Below, piece after piece: positions 32,933 through 41,722 of a DNA stretch of 64,000 bases; position 1 is the first letter of the stretch; each line of letters opens with the position of its first letter. The stretch covers positions 310,001 through 374,000 of the forward strand of contig NZ_CALEJS010000015.1 of the NCBI RefSeq assembly GCF_937898475.1, read 5' to 3'. The notes below the pieces were generated by a model. That model searched no databases, had not been told where the DNA came from, and worked only from the letters and a program-made list of their open reading frames with translations. Made by a program: the position numbers and the translations under genes. The stretch comes from an uncultured Chitinophaga sp. Its GTDB lineage: Bacteria > Bacteroidota > Bacteroidia > Chitinophagales > Chitinophagaceae.

Positions 32933-33262
32933 GTGCGCACAGTCATCCTTCTTTTGATCTCCAACACCTTCATGACCTTCGCCTGGTATGGGCATCTGAA
33001 ACACCCGGCTACAGCGCTGTGGAAAGTAATCCTGATCAGCTGGGGCATTGCCTTTTTTGAGTATTGTTTTATGGTGCCCGCCAACCGGTTCGGAGCGCAG
33101 GAAGGCTTTAGCGGTTTCCAGCTGAAGACCATCCAGGAAATAGTGACATTGACGGTATTTGCGCTCTTTGCCCTTTTTTACCTGAAAGAACCTTTCCGCT
33201 GGAACTACCTGATCTCTTTCGCGTTCATACTGGGCGCCGTGTATTTTATGTTCAAAAAGTAG
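32933..33262 (+). CDS. DUF486 (DMT-superfamily) membrane protein
   Basis: A 109-residue inner-membrane protein with four hydrophobic helices. WYGHLKHPATALWKVILISWGIAFFEY and CFMVPANRFGAQEGFSGFQLK are the DUF486 hallmarks. These are small relatives of the drug/metabolite transporter superfamily with no assigned substrate. It opens with GTG at 32933. It lies 27 bp after pyrB in the same direction. Confidence 0.85.
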   Translation: MRTVILLLISNTFMTFAWYGHLKHPATALWKVILISWGIAFFEYCFMVPANRFGAQEGFSGFQLKTIQEIVTLTVFALFALFYLKEPFRWNYLISFAFILGAVYFMFKK

Positions 33263-33347
33263 TCAGCCCCACTTATCCACTCATCAGCCCATCTGTCCAC
33301 TCCCTTATTTTTGTCATTTCCTGCTCTGCATACGGATATTAAATGCT

Positions 33348-33355
33348 TATTTTTG
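33348..33355 (+). promoter_or_regulatory. Putative -7 promoter box of the PIG-L gene
   Basis: TATTTTTG (TAnnTTTG) lies 25 bp before the ATG at 33381. A second copy of the same box is at 33306-33313, so there may be tandem promoters. Confidence 0.35.
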
Positions 33356-33380
33356 ATGATCTGTAAACAGCAGCAACAAA

Positions 33381-35900
33381 ATGTTTTTAAGGACCATATT
33401 AACAGGATTAACAGCCGCCGTCGTTTCCCTCCCTTTGTGGGCACAGCCTTCTCCGCAACTGAACGCTGCCGCCATTAAACTGCAAATGAAGAAACTGGAC
33501 ACGCTGGGCAGCGTGCTCTATATGGCCGCACACCCGGATGATGAGAATACCCGTTTACTGAGTTACCTCGCCAAAGAAAAACTGTACCGTACCGGCTATC
33601 TGTCGCTTACACGCGGCGATGGCGGACAAAACCTGGTGGGTAATGAGCAGGGGGAGTTACTGGGACTGATCCGCACGCAGGAACTGCTGGCTGCCCGCCG
33701 TATTGATGGCGCTGAACAGTTCTTCTCCCGCGCGCAGGACTTCGGCTTTTCCAAGAACCCCGGGGAAACCTTCACTATCTGGGACAAAGAAAAGATCCTG
33801 GGAGACGCCGTTTGGGTGATCCGTAATTTTCAGCCGGATGTGATCATCTGCCGCTTCCCGGCAGACAGCCGCGCAGGTCATGGTCACCACACCGCATCTG
33901 CCATGCTGGCGGCAGAGGCCTTTGAAGCCGCCGCAGATCCAACACGCTATCCCGAACAGCTGCAATACGTTAAACCATGGCAGGCTAAACGCCTGTTGTG
34001 GAATACCTATACTTTCGGCAACATCAATACCACCGCGCCCGATCAATATAAGATCGATGTGGGCGCCTATAACGTATTCTTAGGCAGAGGTTATGGAGAG
34101 ATTGCCGCCGAAAGCCGCTCGCAGCACAAAAGCCAGGGCTTTGGCGTAGCCGCCACCCGCGGCAGCGCACTGGAATACTTTACCACCATCAAAGGCGAGA
34201 CACCTGTACACAGCCTGCTGGATGGCATAAACACCAGCTGGGAACGTGTGCCGGGCGGCAAAGCCATCGGCGAACAGATAGACAAGGCGCTGGCTGCTTA
34301 TAACATCGATGACCCTTCTGCTTCCGTACCCGCATTGCTGGCTATACGAAAATCCATCGCCGCGCTGCCGGACGGCTACTGGAAAACCCGGAAACTGAAG
34401 GAGACGGAAGACCTGATCCTGGCCTGCGCGGGGCTCTGGGCAGAGGCCTACAGCTCCACACCGGTGACCGTACCGGGTGAACCGCTGCAAACCAGCGTAC
34501 AGCTGATCAATAACGGCCAGGTGCCCGTGCTGCTGCAATCCATCAGCGTGGCAGGAAAGGATACCTCCTTCAACAAACAGCCACTGGTATTTGACCAGCT
34601 GCTCAGCATCCCGCAACAGATCACCGTACCCGCCAATACACCTGTATCACAGCCCTACTGGCTGCAGGATTATCAGCATCCGCTGGGTACTTACACCATC
34701 AAAGACCTGCAGCTGGTTGGCCGACCGGAAAATATCCCGGCCCTGCAGGCTACGATCCGGCTGGAAATCGGCGGACAGGCATTTGAACTGGTAAGACCAC
34801 TGCAATACAAACATACCGATCCTGTTAAAGGGGAATTATACGAACCGCTGGTGATTGCACCCCGCGTTACCGCCAACCTGAGCAACCAGGTGTTCATCTT
34901 CACCGGCACCCAGCCGCAGCAGGTGAGCGTGAAGCTCAAAGCCATGGCGGATAACAACAACGGCAACGTTCAGCTGCAGCTGCCCGCCGGCTTTAAGGCC
35001 AGTCCGCAACAGCAGCCCTTCAAGCTGGATAAAAAAGGCGATGAAACAGAACTGCAGTTCAGCATTGCCCCGGTAACGGCCAACGGTACCAACCGCGTAG
35101 ATACCTTTAACGTAGCCGTGAGCACCAACGGAAAGGTGTATACGCAAAGCCTGCAAACCATCAGTTATGATCATATTCCGCCTATCACCCTCTTTCCGCC
35201 TGCGGCAGCGCGGCTGGTGAGGGTGCACCTGGAACATAACGGCCAGCGCCTGGGTTACATTGCCGGGGCAGGTGATATGGTGGCGGCGTCGCTGCGCCAG
35301 GTAGGCTACCAGGTAACCGTGCTGGAGGAAAAAGATATTATGGGCGATCTTTCATCATACGATGCCATCATTACCGGCGTAAGGGCCTATAACACCAACG
35401 GGCGTCTGAAATACTGGCAGCCCAGGCTGATGGACTATGTGAAGAACGGCGGCACGCTGCTGGTGCAGTATAATACCAATGCGCCGCTGGTGACCGGCCA
35501 GCTGGGACCTTTTCCGTTTACCCTTTCCCGTGGCGACCGGGTAACGGAAGAAAACGCCAGCGTAACCTGGCTGCTGCCGGAGCATCCCGTGATGCAGTAT
35601 CCCAACAAGCTCACCCCGCAGGACTTTGACGGCTGGGTGCAGGAGCGGGGACTCTATTTTACGGCCAATGCAGATCCATCCTACCAGAAACTGTTTGCCA
35701 TGAACGATAAAGGCACGGATCCACTGGACGGCAGCACACTGATCGCGCGGTATGGAAAAGGACGATACGTGTATACCTCCCTGGCATTTTTCAGACAACT
35801 GCCTGCCGGTGTACCGGGCGCCTATCGTTTATTCGTGAATCTTATTTCAGATAAAAAAACAACAACACCACGAGGCAATGGGAAAACAAGCACCCGATAG
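33381..35900 (+). CDS. Exported PIG-L-type deacetylase with C-terminal ThuA-like domain
   Basis: An 839-residue exported protein. A signal peptide (MFLRTILTGLTAAVVSLPLWAQ) is followed by a PIG-L/LmbE deacetylase domain with the zinc motif AAHPDDEN at residues 49-56 and a later AGHGHHTASA, which supplies the third ligand. The middle is beta-rich, and the last 200 residues (YIAGAGDMVAASLRQVGYQVTVL ... YDAIITGVRAYNT) resemble a ThuA/class I glutamine amidotransferase-like fold. PIG-L enzymes remove N-acetyl groups from amino sugars. The true substrate here is unknown. Two mini membrane genes and a sodium symporter follow, the first overlapping its end, so deacetylation and uptake may be linked. 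Confidence 0.82.
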   Translation: MFLRTILTGLTAAVVSLPLWAQPSPQLNAAAIKLQMKKLDTLGSVLYMAAHPDDENTRLLSYLAKEKLYRTGYLSLTRGDGGQNLVGNEQGELLGLIRTQELLAARRIDGAEQFFSRAQDFGFSKNPGETFTIWDKEKILGDAVWVIRNFQPDVIICRFPADSRAGHGHHTASAMLAAEAFEAAADPTRYPEQLQYVKPWQAKRLLWNTYTFGNINTTAPDQYKIDVGAYNVFLGRGYGEIAAESRSQHKSQGFGVAATRGSALEYFTTIKGETPVHSLLDGINTSWERVPGGKAIGEQIDKALAAYNIDDPSASVPALLAIRKSIAALPDGYWKTRKLKETEDLILACAGLWAEAYSSTPVTVPGEPLQTSVQLINNGQVPVLLQSISVAGKDTSFNKQPLVFDQLLSIPQQITVPANTPVSQPYWLQDYQHPLGTYTIKDLQLVGRPENIPALQATIRLEIGGQAFELVRPLQYKHTDPVKGELYEPLVIAPRVTANLSNQVFIFTGTQPQQVSVKLKAMADNNNGNVQLQLPAGFKASPQQQPFKLDKKGDETELQFSIAPVTANGTNRVDTFNVAVSTNGKVYTQSLQTISYDHIPPITLFPPAAARLVRVHLEHNGQRLGYIAGAGDMVAASLRQVGYQVTVLEEKDIMGDLSSYDAIITGVRAYNTNGRLKYWQPRLMDYVKNGGTLLVQYNTNAPLVTGQLGPFPFTLSRGDRVTEENASVTWLLPEHPVMQYPNKLTPQDFDGWVQERGLYFTANADPSYQKLFAMNDKGTDPLDGSTLIARYGKGRYVYTSLAFFRQLPAGVPGAYRLFVNLISDKKTTTPRGNGKTSTR

Positions 35901-36039
35901 ATCCCGGTTAAATGTGGCAGCCGGCTTGTGTATTGCGCTCGGGCTGATCATCGGCATTTTAATCAAAAGAGTGCACATAGGTCTTATGATAGGCATTGGA
36001 CTGGGGCTGTTAGGCGGGGCACTCATCAATCGCAGATAA
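35878..36039 (+). CDS. 53-residue small membrane protein
   Basis: The ATG at 35878 overlaps the last 23 bp of the PIG-L gene in another frame, and the gene ends with TAA at 36037-36039. The product has a short basic N-terminus (MGKQAPDRSRLNVAAG) and two hydrophobic helices (LCIALGLIIGILI and IGLMIGIGLGLLGGALI) with a basic end (NRR). No family is recognised beyond a general glycine-rich two-helix protein. The overlap suggests coupling to the deacetylase gene. Confidence 0.55.
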   Translation: MGKQAPDRSRLNVAAGLCIALGLIIGILIKRVHIGLMIGIGLGLLGGALINRR

Positions 36040-36077
36040 ATTAAATAATTAATAAGCACCTGTAATTTCACTGACTC

Positions 36078-36194
36078 ATGAAAAGTGAGAAGCCACCCTT
36101 ATTCCCCTCCTGGTGGATGTGGTACCTGTTGGTGTGCGGCTTTCTGGCCGTGCTGATTGTATTATTCTACCTGTTCACCAAAACATACGCATGA
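36078..36194 (+). CDS. 38-residue membrane peptide coupled to the symporter
   Basis: The ATG at 36078 opens 38 codons and the TGA overlaps the ATG of the symporter (ATGA at 36191). The product has a polar start (MKSEKPPLFPSWWMWY) and one hydrophobic helix (LLVCGFLAVLIVLFYLF). The 4-bp overlap argues for real translation. Small single-helix partners occur next to other transporters of this superfamily (for example YjcH with ActP), so it may be a symporter subunit, but it shows no homology I can name. Confidence 0.6.
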   Translation: MKSEKPPLFPSWWMWYLLVCGFLAVLIVLFYLFTKTYA

Positions 36195-37900
36195 GCATAC
36201 TGGACTGGATTGTATTAAGTGTTACACTGGCAGTGATCATTTTATATGGTGTCTGGAAAAGCCGTGGTCATAAGAATATTGACGGGTATTTCCTGAGCAA
36301 CCAATCTATGCCCTGGTATATTGTGCTGCTGTCTATTATCGGTACACAGGCCAGTGCGGTTACATTTTTATCGGCTCCCGGTCAGGCCTATACGGACGGG
36401 ATGCGTTTTGTTCAATATTACTTCGGCTTGCCGCTGGCCATGGTGGTGCTCTGTATCACTTTTGTGCCCATCTTTCACCGGCTGAAGGTATATACGGCAT
36501 ACGAGTTCCTGGAACAGCGTTTTGATCTTAAAACACGTACGCTCACGGCGGTGTTGTTCCTGGTGCAACGGGCGTTGTCTACCGGGATCAGCATCTATGC
36601 ACCTTCCATTATCCTGAGCAGTTTGCTGGGCTGGAATATTTACTGGACCAATGTGGTGATGGGCGGCCTGCTTATTATCTATACCATGTCTGGCGGTACC
36701 AGGGCGGTAAGCTATACACAGACGCTGCAGCTGGCCATCGTCTTTACGGGCATGTTTTTGGCAGGCTGGATGGTGGTGCACCTGCTGCCGGAGAATATCA
36801 GCTTTAATGAAGCACTGCATGTATCCGGCAAAATGGACCGCTTAAATGTGATCGTCACTAAATTCGACTGGCAGGATAAATACAATATCTGGAGCGGGCT
36901 GATAGGCGGTTTCTTCCTGGCGCTGTCTTACTTTGGGACCGACCAGTCGCAGGTGGGCCGTTATCTCACCGCCAAATCAGTAACGGAAAGCAGGCTGGGG
37001 CTGCTCATGAACGGCCTGGTGAAAGTACCCATGCAGTTCCTGATCCTGCTGATAGGGGCGCTGGTGTTTGTGTTCTACATGTATTTCCGTTCTCCCATTT
37101 TCTTTAACCAGGGGCAGTTGAATAAGGTATACCGTACGGAATACGGTACCGAGCTGAAAGCGCTGGAGCAGCAATATGATCAGCTTTCTGCTACCAAGCA
37201 GCAGCAGGTGAAAATACTGGCCAGCGCACTGGAAGGAAAAGATGAGGGAACGATACGCCAGGCGCAGGATGCGTTGCAGCAAACGGAGCGTGTTGCTGAA
37301 GGGGTCCGTACACAGGCGAAGAAATTAATCAAACAGGCCGATCCGGCTGCTGATGATAATGACACCAACTACATCTTCCTGCATTTTGTGGTGAACAACC
37401 TGCCTAAGGGACTGGTAGGCCTGCTGATCGCCATTATCTTCCTGGCTTCCTGGGGCAGCATTGCGGCGGCGCTTAACTCCCTCGCCTCTACGACGGTGGT
37501 GGATGTGTACAAGCGTATGATCAACAAGGATGATTCAGAGGGGCACTACCTGCGGGTGTCCCGCTGGTGGACGCTGATCTGGGGCATTTTCTGCATCATG
37601 GTAGCACAGTTTGCCAGCGAGCTGGGAAGCCTGATAGAAGCGGTGAACGTGCTGGGATCACTTTTTTACGGGGTGATACTGGGCATTTTCATGGTAGCTT
37701 TTTATATCAAAAGACTGGGCGGCAATGCCGTTTTCTGGTCGGCCATTGTGTCCGAAGTGCTGGTGATCACGATCTACAAAATGGAGATCGTTTCCTTCCT
37801 CTGGCTGAATGTGATTGGCTGTGCACTGGTGATATTGCTGGCCTTCATCATTCATCTCTGCGGCGGTAAGGATAACGGCAAGGCCACAACGGCGTCGTGA
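36191..37900 (+). CDS. Sodium:solute symporter with a cytoplasmic coiled-coil insert
   Basis: A 569-residue secondary transporter of the SSS family with about 13 membrane helices. Family features: NIDGYFLSNQSMPWYIVLLS, SAVTFLSAPGQAYTDG, YTMSGGTRAVSYTQTLQL, GTDQSQVGRYL and the LASWGSIAAALNSLASTTV block in the later sodium-site helices. A polar Gln/Lys/Glu-rich insert of about 80 residues (about 315-395) lies between two helices and looks like a coiled coil, unusual for the family. Start ATG 36191 overlaps the preceding mini gene. Its stop codon and that of the convergent next gene abut as TGATCA at 37898-37903. The substrate is unknown. The PIG-L neighbour hints at an amino-sugar product. Confidence 0.85.
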   Translation: MSILDWIVLSVTLAVIILYGVWKSRGHKNIDGYFLSNQSMPWYIVLLSIIGTQASAVTFLSAPGQAYTDGMRFVQYYFGLPLAMVVLCITFVPIFHRLKVYTAYEFLEQRFDLKTRTLTAVLFLVQRALSTGISIYAPSIILSSLLGWNIYWTNVVMGGLLIIYTMSGGTRAVSYTQTLQLAIVFTGMFLAGWMVVHLLPENISFNEALHVSGKMDRLNVIVTKFDWQDKYNIWSGLIGGFFLALSYFGTDQSQVGRYLTAKSVTESRLGLLMNGLVKVPMQFLILLIGALVFVFYMYFRSPIFFNQGQLNKVYRTEYGTELKALEQQYDQLSATKQQQVKILASALEGKDEGTIRQAQDALQQTERVAEGVRTQAKKLIKQADPAADDNDTNYIFLHFVVNNLPKGLVGLLIAIIFLASWGSIAAALNSLASTTVVDVYKRMINKDDSEGHYLRVSRWWTLIWGIFCIMVAQFASELGSLIEAVNVLGSLFYGVILGIFMVAFYIKRLGGNAVFWSAIVSEVLVITIYKMEIVSFLWLNVIGCALVILLAFIIHLCGGKDNGKATTAS

Positions 37901-38140
37901 TCAGTCCAGCTGAACGAGGTTGGGCACATCCCTGAGCCGGGAAGCATCCTGGCGGTGCACCATTTGTATGGCGCCTTTAGCTGCAAAGCGATAGGTTTTG
38001 CCGGTAATGCTGCCGGTAGCCGTGAGCGAAGTATCGCCTACGTACTGGAACGCGAGCATTTCAGGCCCGGGCCCGTTGGAGGGCCGGGCCATTCCTCTTG
38101 ACTGGGTCGCCAATGCGGCCCTTTTCTTTCCGCAACACAT
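37901..38140 (-). CDS. 79-residue protein of unknown function, last gene of the accessory operon
   Basis: A basic N-terminal 35 residues are followed by a compact domain (FQYVGDTSLTATGSITGKTYRF and QMVHRQDASRLRDVPNLVQL). The YxG(D/R)T(S/A)LTxxGxxTGxxYRF pattern recalls small proteins I associate with phage-like gene clusters, but I cannot name a family with confidence. It lies 11 bp after the DUF1360 gene and shares the TGATCA stop junction with the symporter. It is probably the third gene of the 707-residue protein operon. Confidence 0.6.
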   Translation of the reverse strand: MCCGKKRAALATQSRGMARPSNGPGPEMLAFQYVGDTSLTATGSITGKTYRFAAKGAIQMVHRQDASRLRDVPNLVQLD

Positions 38141-38151
38141 AATAATCGTTT

Positions 38152-38442
38152 TTAGTGGTCAATTGTTTGTTTTGAAGTCAGTTTTTCCAGCAGGATGGCC
38201 GCCCCTGAGATGGCGGGCCATAGCAGGAGCTTTTCCTGCCAGGAGATGCCCAGCCAGATGGCAAAGGGGAGGGCTACCCATATACTCAGGCAGTAAAAGC
38301 AGTCGAGCAGGTTTCCGAAGAAACCTGCTCCTGCCTTTTTCCTGAGCAGGAAGATGATATCAAAAGGCCCATCTTCCGCCTGGAAGAGGTGCGTGATCCT
38401 CCAGGCTGCCAGCATCGCGAGTATGAGATAATAAAAATGCAT
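38152..38442 (-). CDS. DUF1360 membrane protein
   Basis: A 96-residue protein with the DUF1360 hallmarks AWRITHLFQAEDGPFDIIFLLRKKAG and NLLDCFYCLSIWVALPFA, including the DCFYC cysteine pair. There are two to three hydrophobic helices. DUF1360 proteins occur in Bacilli and others, some linked to spore or phage clusters. The function is unknown. It is flanked by gaps of only 8 and 11 bp, so it is co-transcribed with its neighbours. Confidence 0.8.
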   Translation of the reverse strand: MHFYYLILAMLAAWRITHLFQAEDGPFDIIFLLRKKAGAGFFGNLLDCFYCLSIWVALPFAIWLGISWQEKLLLWPAISGAAILLEKLTSKQTIDH

Positions 38443-38450
38443 CGTGTTGT

Positions 38451-40574
38451 TTATCCGAGACAGAATCCTTTGGGCATATATGCATAATACCCGTACTGGC
38501 TGCTGCCCACAATGGTACGATCGTGGCCCTGTATCCAGATATTGTACCCGCAGGGCGGCGTAGCGCCGGTGGTCTGCAATGTCCAGGTACCGGATTTGCC
38601 TCCGTTCGGCAAGGGGAACAATGCGCTGCCATAAGACAGGGATGCCGTGGCCAGGCCGTCTATCTGTATGGTAGTACCTGCGGCTGCAGGGGTAATATAC
38701 AAACTCATGCCCGCGCTATCATTGTCAAATATATGGTAAGTGCCTGATATAGTGCTGCCCGGCGGAAAGTCGCCACAGTCGCCGCCTCCGCTGGTGATGG
38801 TTACGTCAACGTCCGGTGCGTGTACATCTGCCTTGAAGGCTACCCACTGGCTGTTATAGAATACACCGCCCAGGGTAATATCCTCAAATTCCACCTTGAT
38901 GAAATGGATACCGTTTTCAGATGGTACATAGCTGCCAAACAGATCGTCTACAATGAAGGTATTGGTGCTGGGGTTGGCCAGGTAAGGCATCCAGCCGTTG
39001 GCATCCGGTGTAAGGGTGATCTGTGGCGAGATGGTGCCAAAGGTATCTGTCTTGATCTTCACCGGCGTCATTACGGAATGAATGGCGGTGCTGGGCGCTA
39101 TTACCCTGATCCTGTAACGGAAGTTGTGGGTGTTCTGGTTAAAGAAACGGCCGCGCAGGGTGGTGTTCCCGCCAAAGGGGCTTTCCACAGCGGTAAAGCC
39201 GAGGGTGTGCAGTCCGTTGGCTTCGCCGGTAACGTTGCTGATCAGGTCTACCGGCATGCCGCCCAGCAGTTCAATAAAGGGTTTCAGCTGTCCGGGGTTC
39301 ACGCCATTGGGCAGGGGTTTGATCTCCACATTGCATTCTTCCCAATCGCCCCAGGGCGCTACCCAGTTGGGGTCTGCCGGCGGTACCCAGTTCCAGGAGA
39401 GGATCACCCTTACTTTGGCCCTGCCTGTCTGGCACCATTCTTTCTGATAGGGGTCCAGGGATATTTTCAGCGGTGCATTGTACCACAGGCCGCCATCCGG
39501 CACTGCAATATCGTGTACGGTTACGGAAGAAGTGCCCATGTATACCCAGCCGGCGCCAAAGTCCATATAATAGGCCAGGTATTCCTGTGAGCCTTTGGAG
39601 CAGAGGTTACCGGAGTAACCGGCGGAGCGTTTGATATGAATGGCGGCATTCAGCGTATCGAAATCGCGGTTCAGTCCAACGCACACCACTTCTTCATAAG
39701 TGGTATTGAACTGCTGTTGCTGCAGGGCGTCGATGATGGCGCTGATATCCAGGTCATATTTCTTTAAGAGGCTGTATTGCGCTGCGCTGACGGCTGCTTT
39801 GGTAAAGAGGGTGTTGCTGACAAAGCCGAAGCCTTTCCGTGAAGGCTCGATATCCTTGCCGTAGATCTTTACGATCTCTTCGAGCGTGTAATTCTCCTTC
39901 ACTTCCGGCGTATACTCCAGCGGGGGCAGTTCCTGTTCTATGATGTCGAACTGTTTGGCATCGAGCTTTACGTTGGCCTTGATGAAAATATCATCCAGCA
40001 GGCAGATGATACCGGTACGCGGGGCGGCTTGTATACAGGCATCCAGCACATTGCCCCAGATGGGCGGCCAGAAAGGCAAAGCAGGCGGCGGCAGCTGGTT
40101 CCAGGAAAGGATACCGCGTACCAGGGGCAGTACCGGTTTTTTATCGCAGCAGGTTCTCCTTTTGGGAACGAAGGTTTTGAACACCTCATAGCAGAGATCT
40201 TCTGTGCTGCCAAAATCGTGGATGTCGAAATTCACTACGCCTTCATCTTCCCAGGAGGCGCCGTTATCATAGCTAACATAAAAGCGTACATACTCTTTGC
40301 TGCCCGGTGTGCAGGGACCGCCGCTGTAGCCGGCGCCCTGTTTTACTTTTACGATGGCGCTGAGGCGCTGGATATCGGGCTTGTAGCTGACGCAGGTAAG
40401 TTCTTCATAAAATGTGTTGTACAACAGTTCGAGCTCAGGTTTGAACTGTTCATTCAGGGGGCTTTCCTTATCCTGTATGCCGAAATAGTTCGGGTTCTTC
40501 AGGAGCAGGAAATGCTGCTTATTCCTCAGCTCAACATTGTCGTTGGTGCTGAGCGCTTTTGTGCGGGATGGCAT
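38451..40574 (-). CDS. 707-residue protein with an internally duplicated cysteine-containing domain
   Basis: No signal peptide. An early HFLLLKNPNYFGI leads to a duplicated domain of about 130 residues: copy 1 starts NTFYEELTCVSY (about 52) and copy 2 NTTYEEVVCVGL (about 285). Both contain a GYSG..C..GS.EY segment (GAGYSGGPCTPGSKEY and SAGYSGNLCSKGSQEY), a W-rich GILSWNQLPPP / VILSWNWVPPA segment and end at an APWGDWEEC-type stretch. The C-terminal 250 residues are beta-rich and carry one more Cys at the very end (KGFCLG). I recognise a wider group of such proteins but no function. It heads a three-gene operon. The GCGTAGAAATACGC site is 116 bp upstream. Confidence 0.7.
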   Translation of the reverse strand: MPSRTKALSTNDNVELRNKQHFLLLKNPNYFGIQDKESPLNEQFKPELELLYNTFYEELTCVSYKPDIQRLSAIVKVKQGAGYSGGPCTPGSKEYVRFYVSYDNGASWEDEGVVNFDIHDFGSTEDLCYEVFKTFVPKRRTCCDKKPVLPLVRGILSWNQLPPPALPFWPPIWGNVLDACIQAAPRTGIICLLDDIFIKANVKLDAKQFDIIEQELPPLEYTPEVKENYTLEEIVKIYGKDIEPSRKGFGFVSNTLFTKAAVSAAQYSLLKKYDLDISAIIDALQQQQFNTTYEEVVCVGLNRDFDTLNAAIHIKRSAGYSGNLCSKGSQEYLAYYMDFGAGWVYMGTSSVTVHDIAVPDGGLWYNAPLKISLDPYQKEWCQTGRAKVRVILSWNWVPPADPNWVAPWGDWEECNVEIKPLPNGVNPGQLKPFIELLGGMPVDLISNVTGEANGLHTLGFTAVESPFGGNTTLRGRFFNQNTHNFRYRIRVIAPSTAIHSVMTPVKIKTDTFGTISPQITLTPDANGWMPYLANPSTNTFIVDDLFGSYVPSENGIHFIKVEFEDITLGGVFYNSQWVAFKADVHAPDVDVTITSGGGDCGDFPPGSTISGTYHIFDNDSAGMSLYITPAAAGTTIQIDGLATASLSYGSALFPLPNGGKSGTWTLQTTGATPPCGYNIWIQGHDRTIVGSSQYGYYAYMPKGFCLG

Positions 40575-40689
40575 GATGTTACATTTTTGGGGTTTTAGAA
40601 AAACAATACACTAAGATCAGGGATCTGCAGATCTGATTGGGGTTGTGGTATTATGATGCAAATGTAGGGGAAGGGAGGGAGGAAGAAAA

Positions 40690-40703
40690 GCGTAGAAATA
40701 CGC
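40690..40703. promoter_or_regulatory. Palindromic site 1 (GCGTAG...TACGC), upstream of the 707-residue protein gene
   Basis: GCGTAGAAATACGC differs in one base from GCGTAGAACTACGC of the two other sites in this block. It lies 116 bp upstream of the ATG at 40574. It is probably the operator of a local regulator. The LuxR-type response regulator at 41721 is the obvious candidate. Confidence 0.5.
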
Positions 40704-40707
40704 GAAA

Positions 40708-40797
40708 AAATAGCTGTTAGCTGTTAGCTATTGGCTATTAGCGATGGCTTCAACAGCAGCCACGTGCTAACGGCTAACAGCCAGCAGCTAACAGCTT
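40708..40797. repeat. AGCTGTTAGC-family inverted element
   Basis: AATAGCTGTTAGCTGTTAGC on the left, and CTAACGGCTAACAGCCAGC plus AGCTAACAGCTTA on the right. It lies between the DUF2911 stop and the 707-residue gene. Confidence 0.7.
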
Positions 40798-40801
40798 AAT
40801 A

Positions 40802-41632
40802 TTACAGGCTGGCGATCAGCTTATTATTCAGCGACACGTAGTCGTCGTTCTTGGCTTCTTTGGCCAGTTCGATAGACTGTAGGGCGGTAGCTTTAGCGCC
40901 GGCTTTATCGCCTGTTTTGGCCTGTATTTTGGCTTTCAGGTGATAGATCCAGAACGCTTTGGGATTTTCTTTGGCGGCGGCGTCGGCCCATTCGAGGGCT
41001 TTCTTCAGGTCTTTGCCGCTTTCAAAGTAGTAGGAAGCTGCCTGGAAGTAAGGCTTTTTTTCGCCTTTCATGGCTTCGTCCAGCTGTGCGGTGATCTTGC
41101 TGTCGATATCGGCGGTGATGTTTACCGGTACGGCGGTTTTATCCCACAGCAGCAGCATGTTCATGGAGCTGGGCATTACCTCGTCAAAAGAGATCAGGAA
41201 GCTTTCAACGGAGAAAGGCATTTCCATGGGTTGCGCCGTGATACGTACCACGTCGTTCTCCTGTTTGTAGGCGGAAGGGCTGGTTACGTTCAGGTCTTTG
41301 GTGAGGATCACGGTCCATTCCGCCTGTCCGGGGATGGTGAGCAGGCCGTATTTACCCGCTTTAACGGGTTTACCGCCAAAGTTTACGTCTTCGCCGAAAG
41401 TGATGGTGGTGGCGCCGTTGGCACCGGTTCTCCATACTTTGCCATAAGGCACCAGGTCGCCCATGATGTTCCTGCCTTTTACAGCGGGGCGGGAGTAGCT
41501 CACTTCCACGTAGGAGAGTGCAAAATCCTGCTTTACTGTTTGGCCGGGACTGGGAGCCGGCATTTTAACATTCTGGGCAAAGGCGCCCTGCGCAAGGCAC
41601 AGGAACGCGCAGTAGTAAACTAGTTTTCTCAT
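40802..41632 (-). CDS. DUF2911 exported protein
   Basis: A 276-residue exported protein. The signal peptide MRKLVYYCAFLCLAQGAFAQ is followed by the DUF2911 domain (VEVSYSRPAVKGRNIMGDLVPYGKVWRTGANGA, with FGGKPVKAGKYGLLTIP) and a helical C-terminus that resembles TPR repeats (ALEWADAAAKENPKAFWIYHL). DUF2911 is widespread in Bacteroidota and its function is unknown. It lies between the response regulator and the 707-residue operon, with family-3 repeats on both sides, so it may not belong to the regulon. Confidence 0.82.
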   Translation of the reverse strand: MRKLVYYCAFLCLAQGAFAQNVKMPAPSPGQTVKQDFALSYVEVSYSRPAVKGRNIMGDLVPYGKVWRTGANGATTITFGEDVNFGGKPVKAGKYGLLTIPGQAEWTVILTKDLNVTSPSAYKQENDVVRITAQPMEMPFSVESFLISFDEVMPSSMNMLLLWDKTAVPVNITADIDSKITAQLDEAMKGEKKPYFQAASYYFESGKDLKKALEWADAAAKENPKAFWIYHLKAKIQAKTGDKAGAKATALQSIELAKEAKNDDYVSLNNKLIASL

Positions 41633-41649
41633 ATAATTGGTGGTTTAAA

Positions 41650-41722
41650 TGTAGCGGTTAGCTGCCGGCTTTTAGCTGTCAGCTGCTGCTAATGGCTAAG
41701 GGCTGACGGCTTGCAGCTGTTT
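41650..41722. repeat. AGCTGTTAGC-family inverted element
   Basis: AGCGGTTAGCTGCCGGCTTTTAGCTGTCAGCTGC faces GCTAATGGCTAAGGGCTGACGGCTTGCAGCTGTT. The right end meets the stop codon of the response-regulator gene. Confidence 0.65.
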
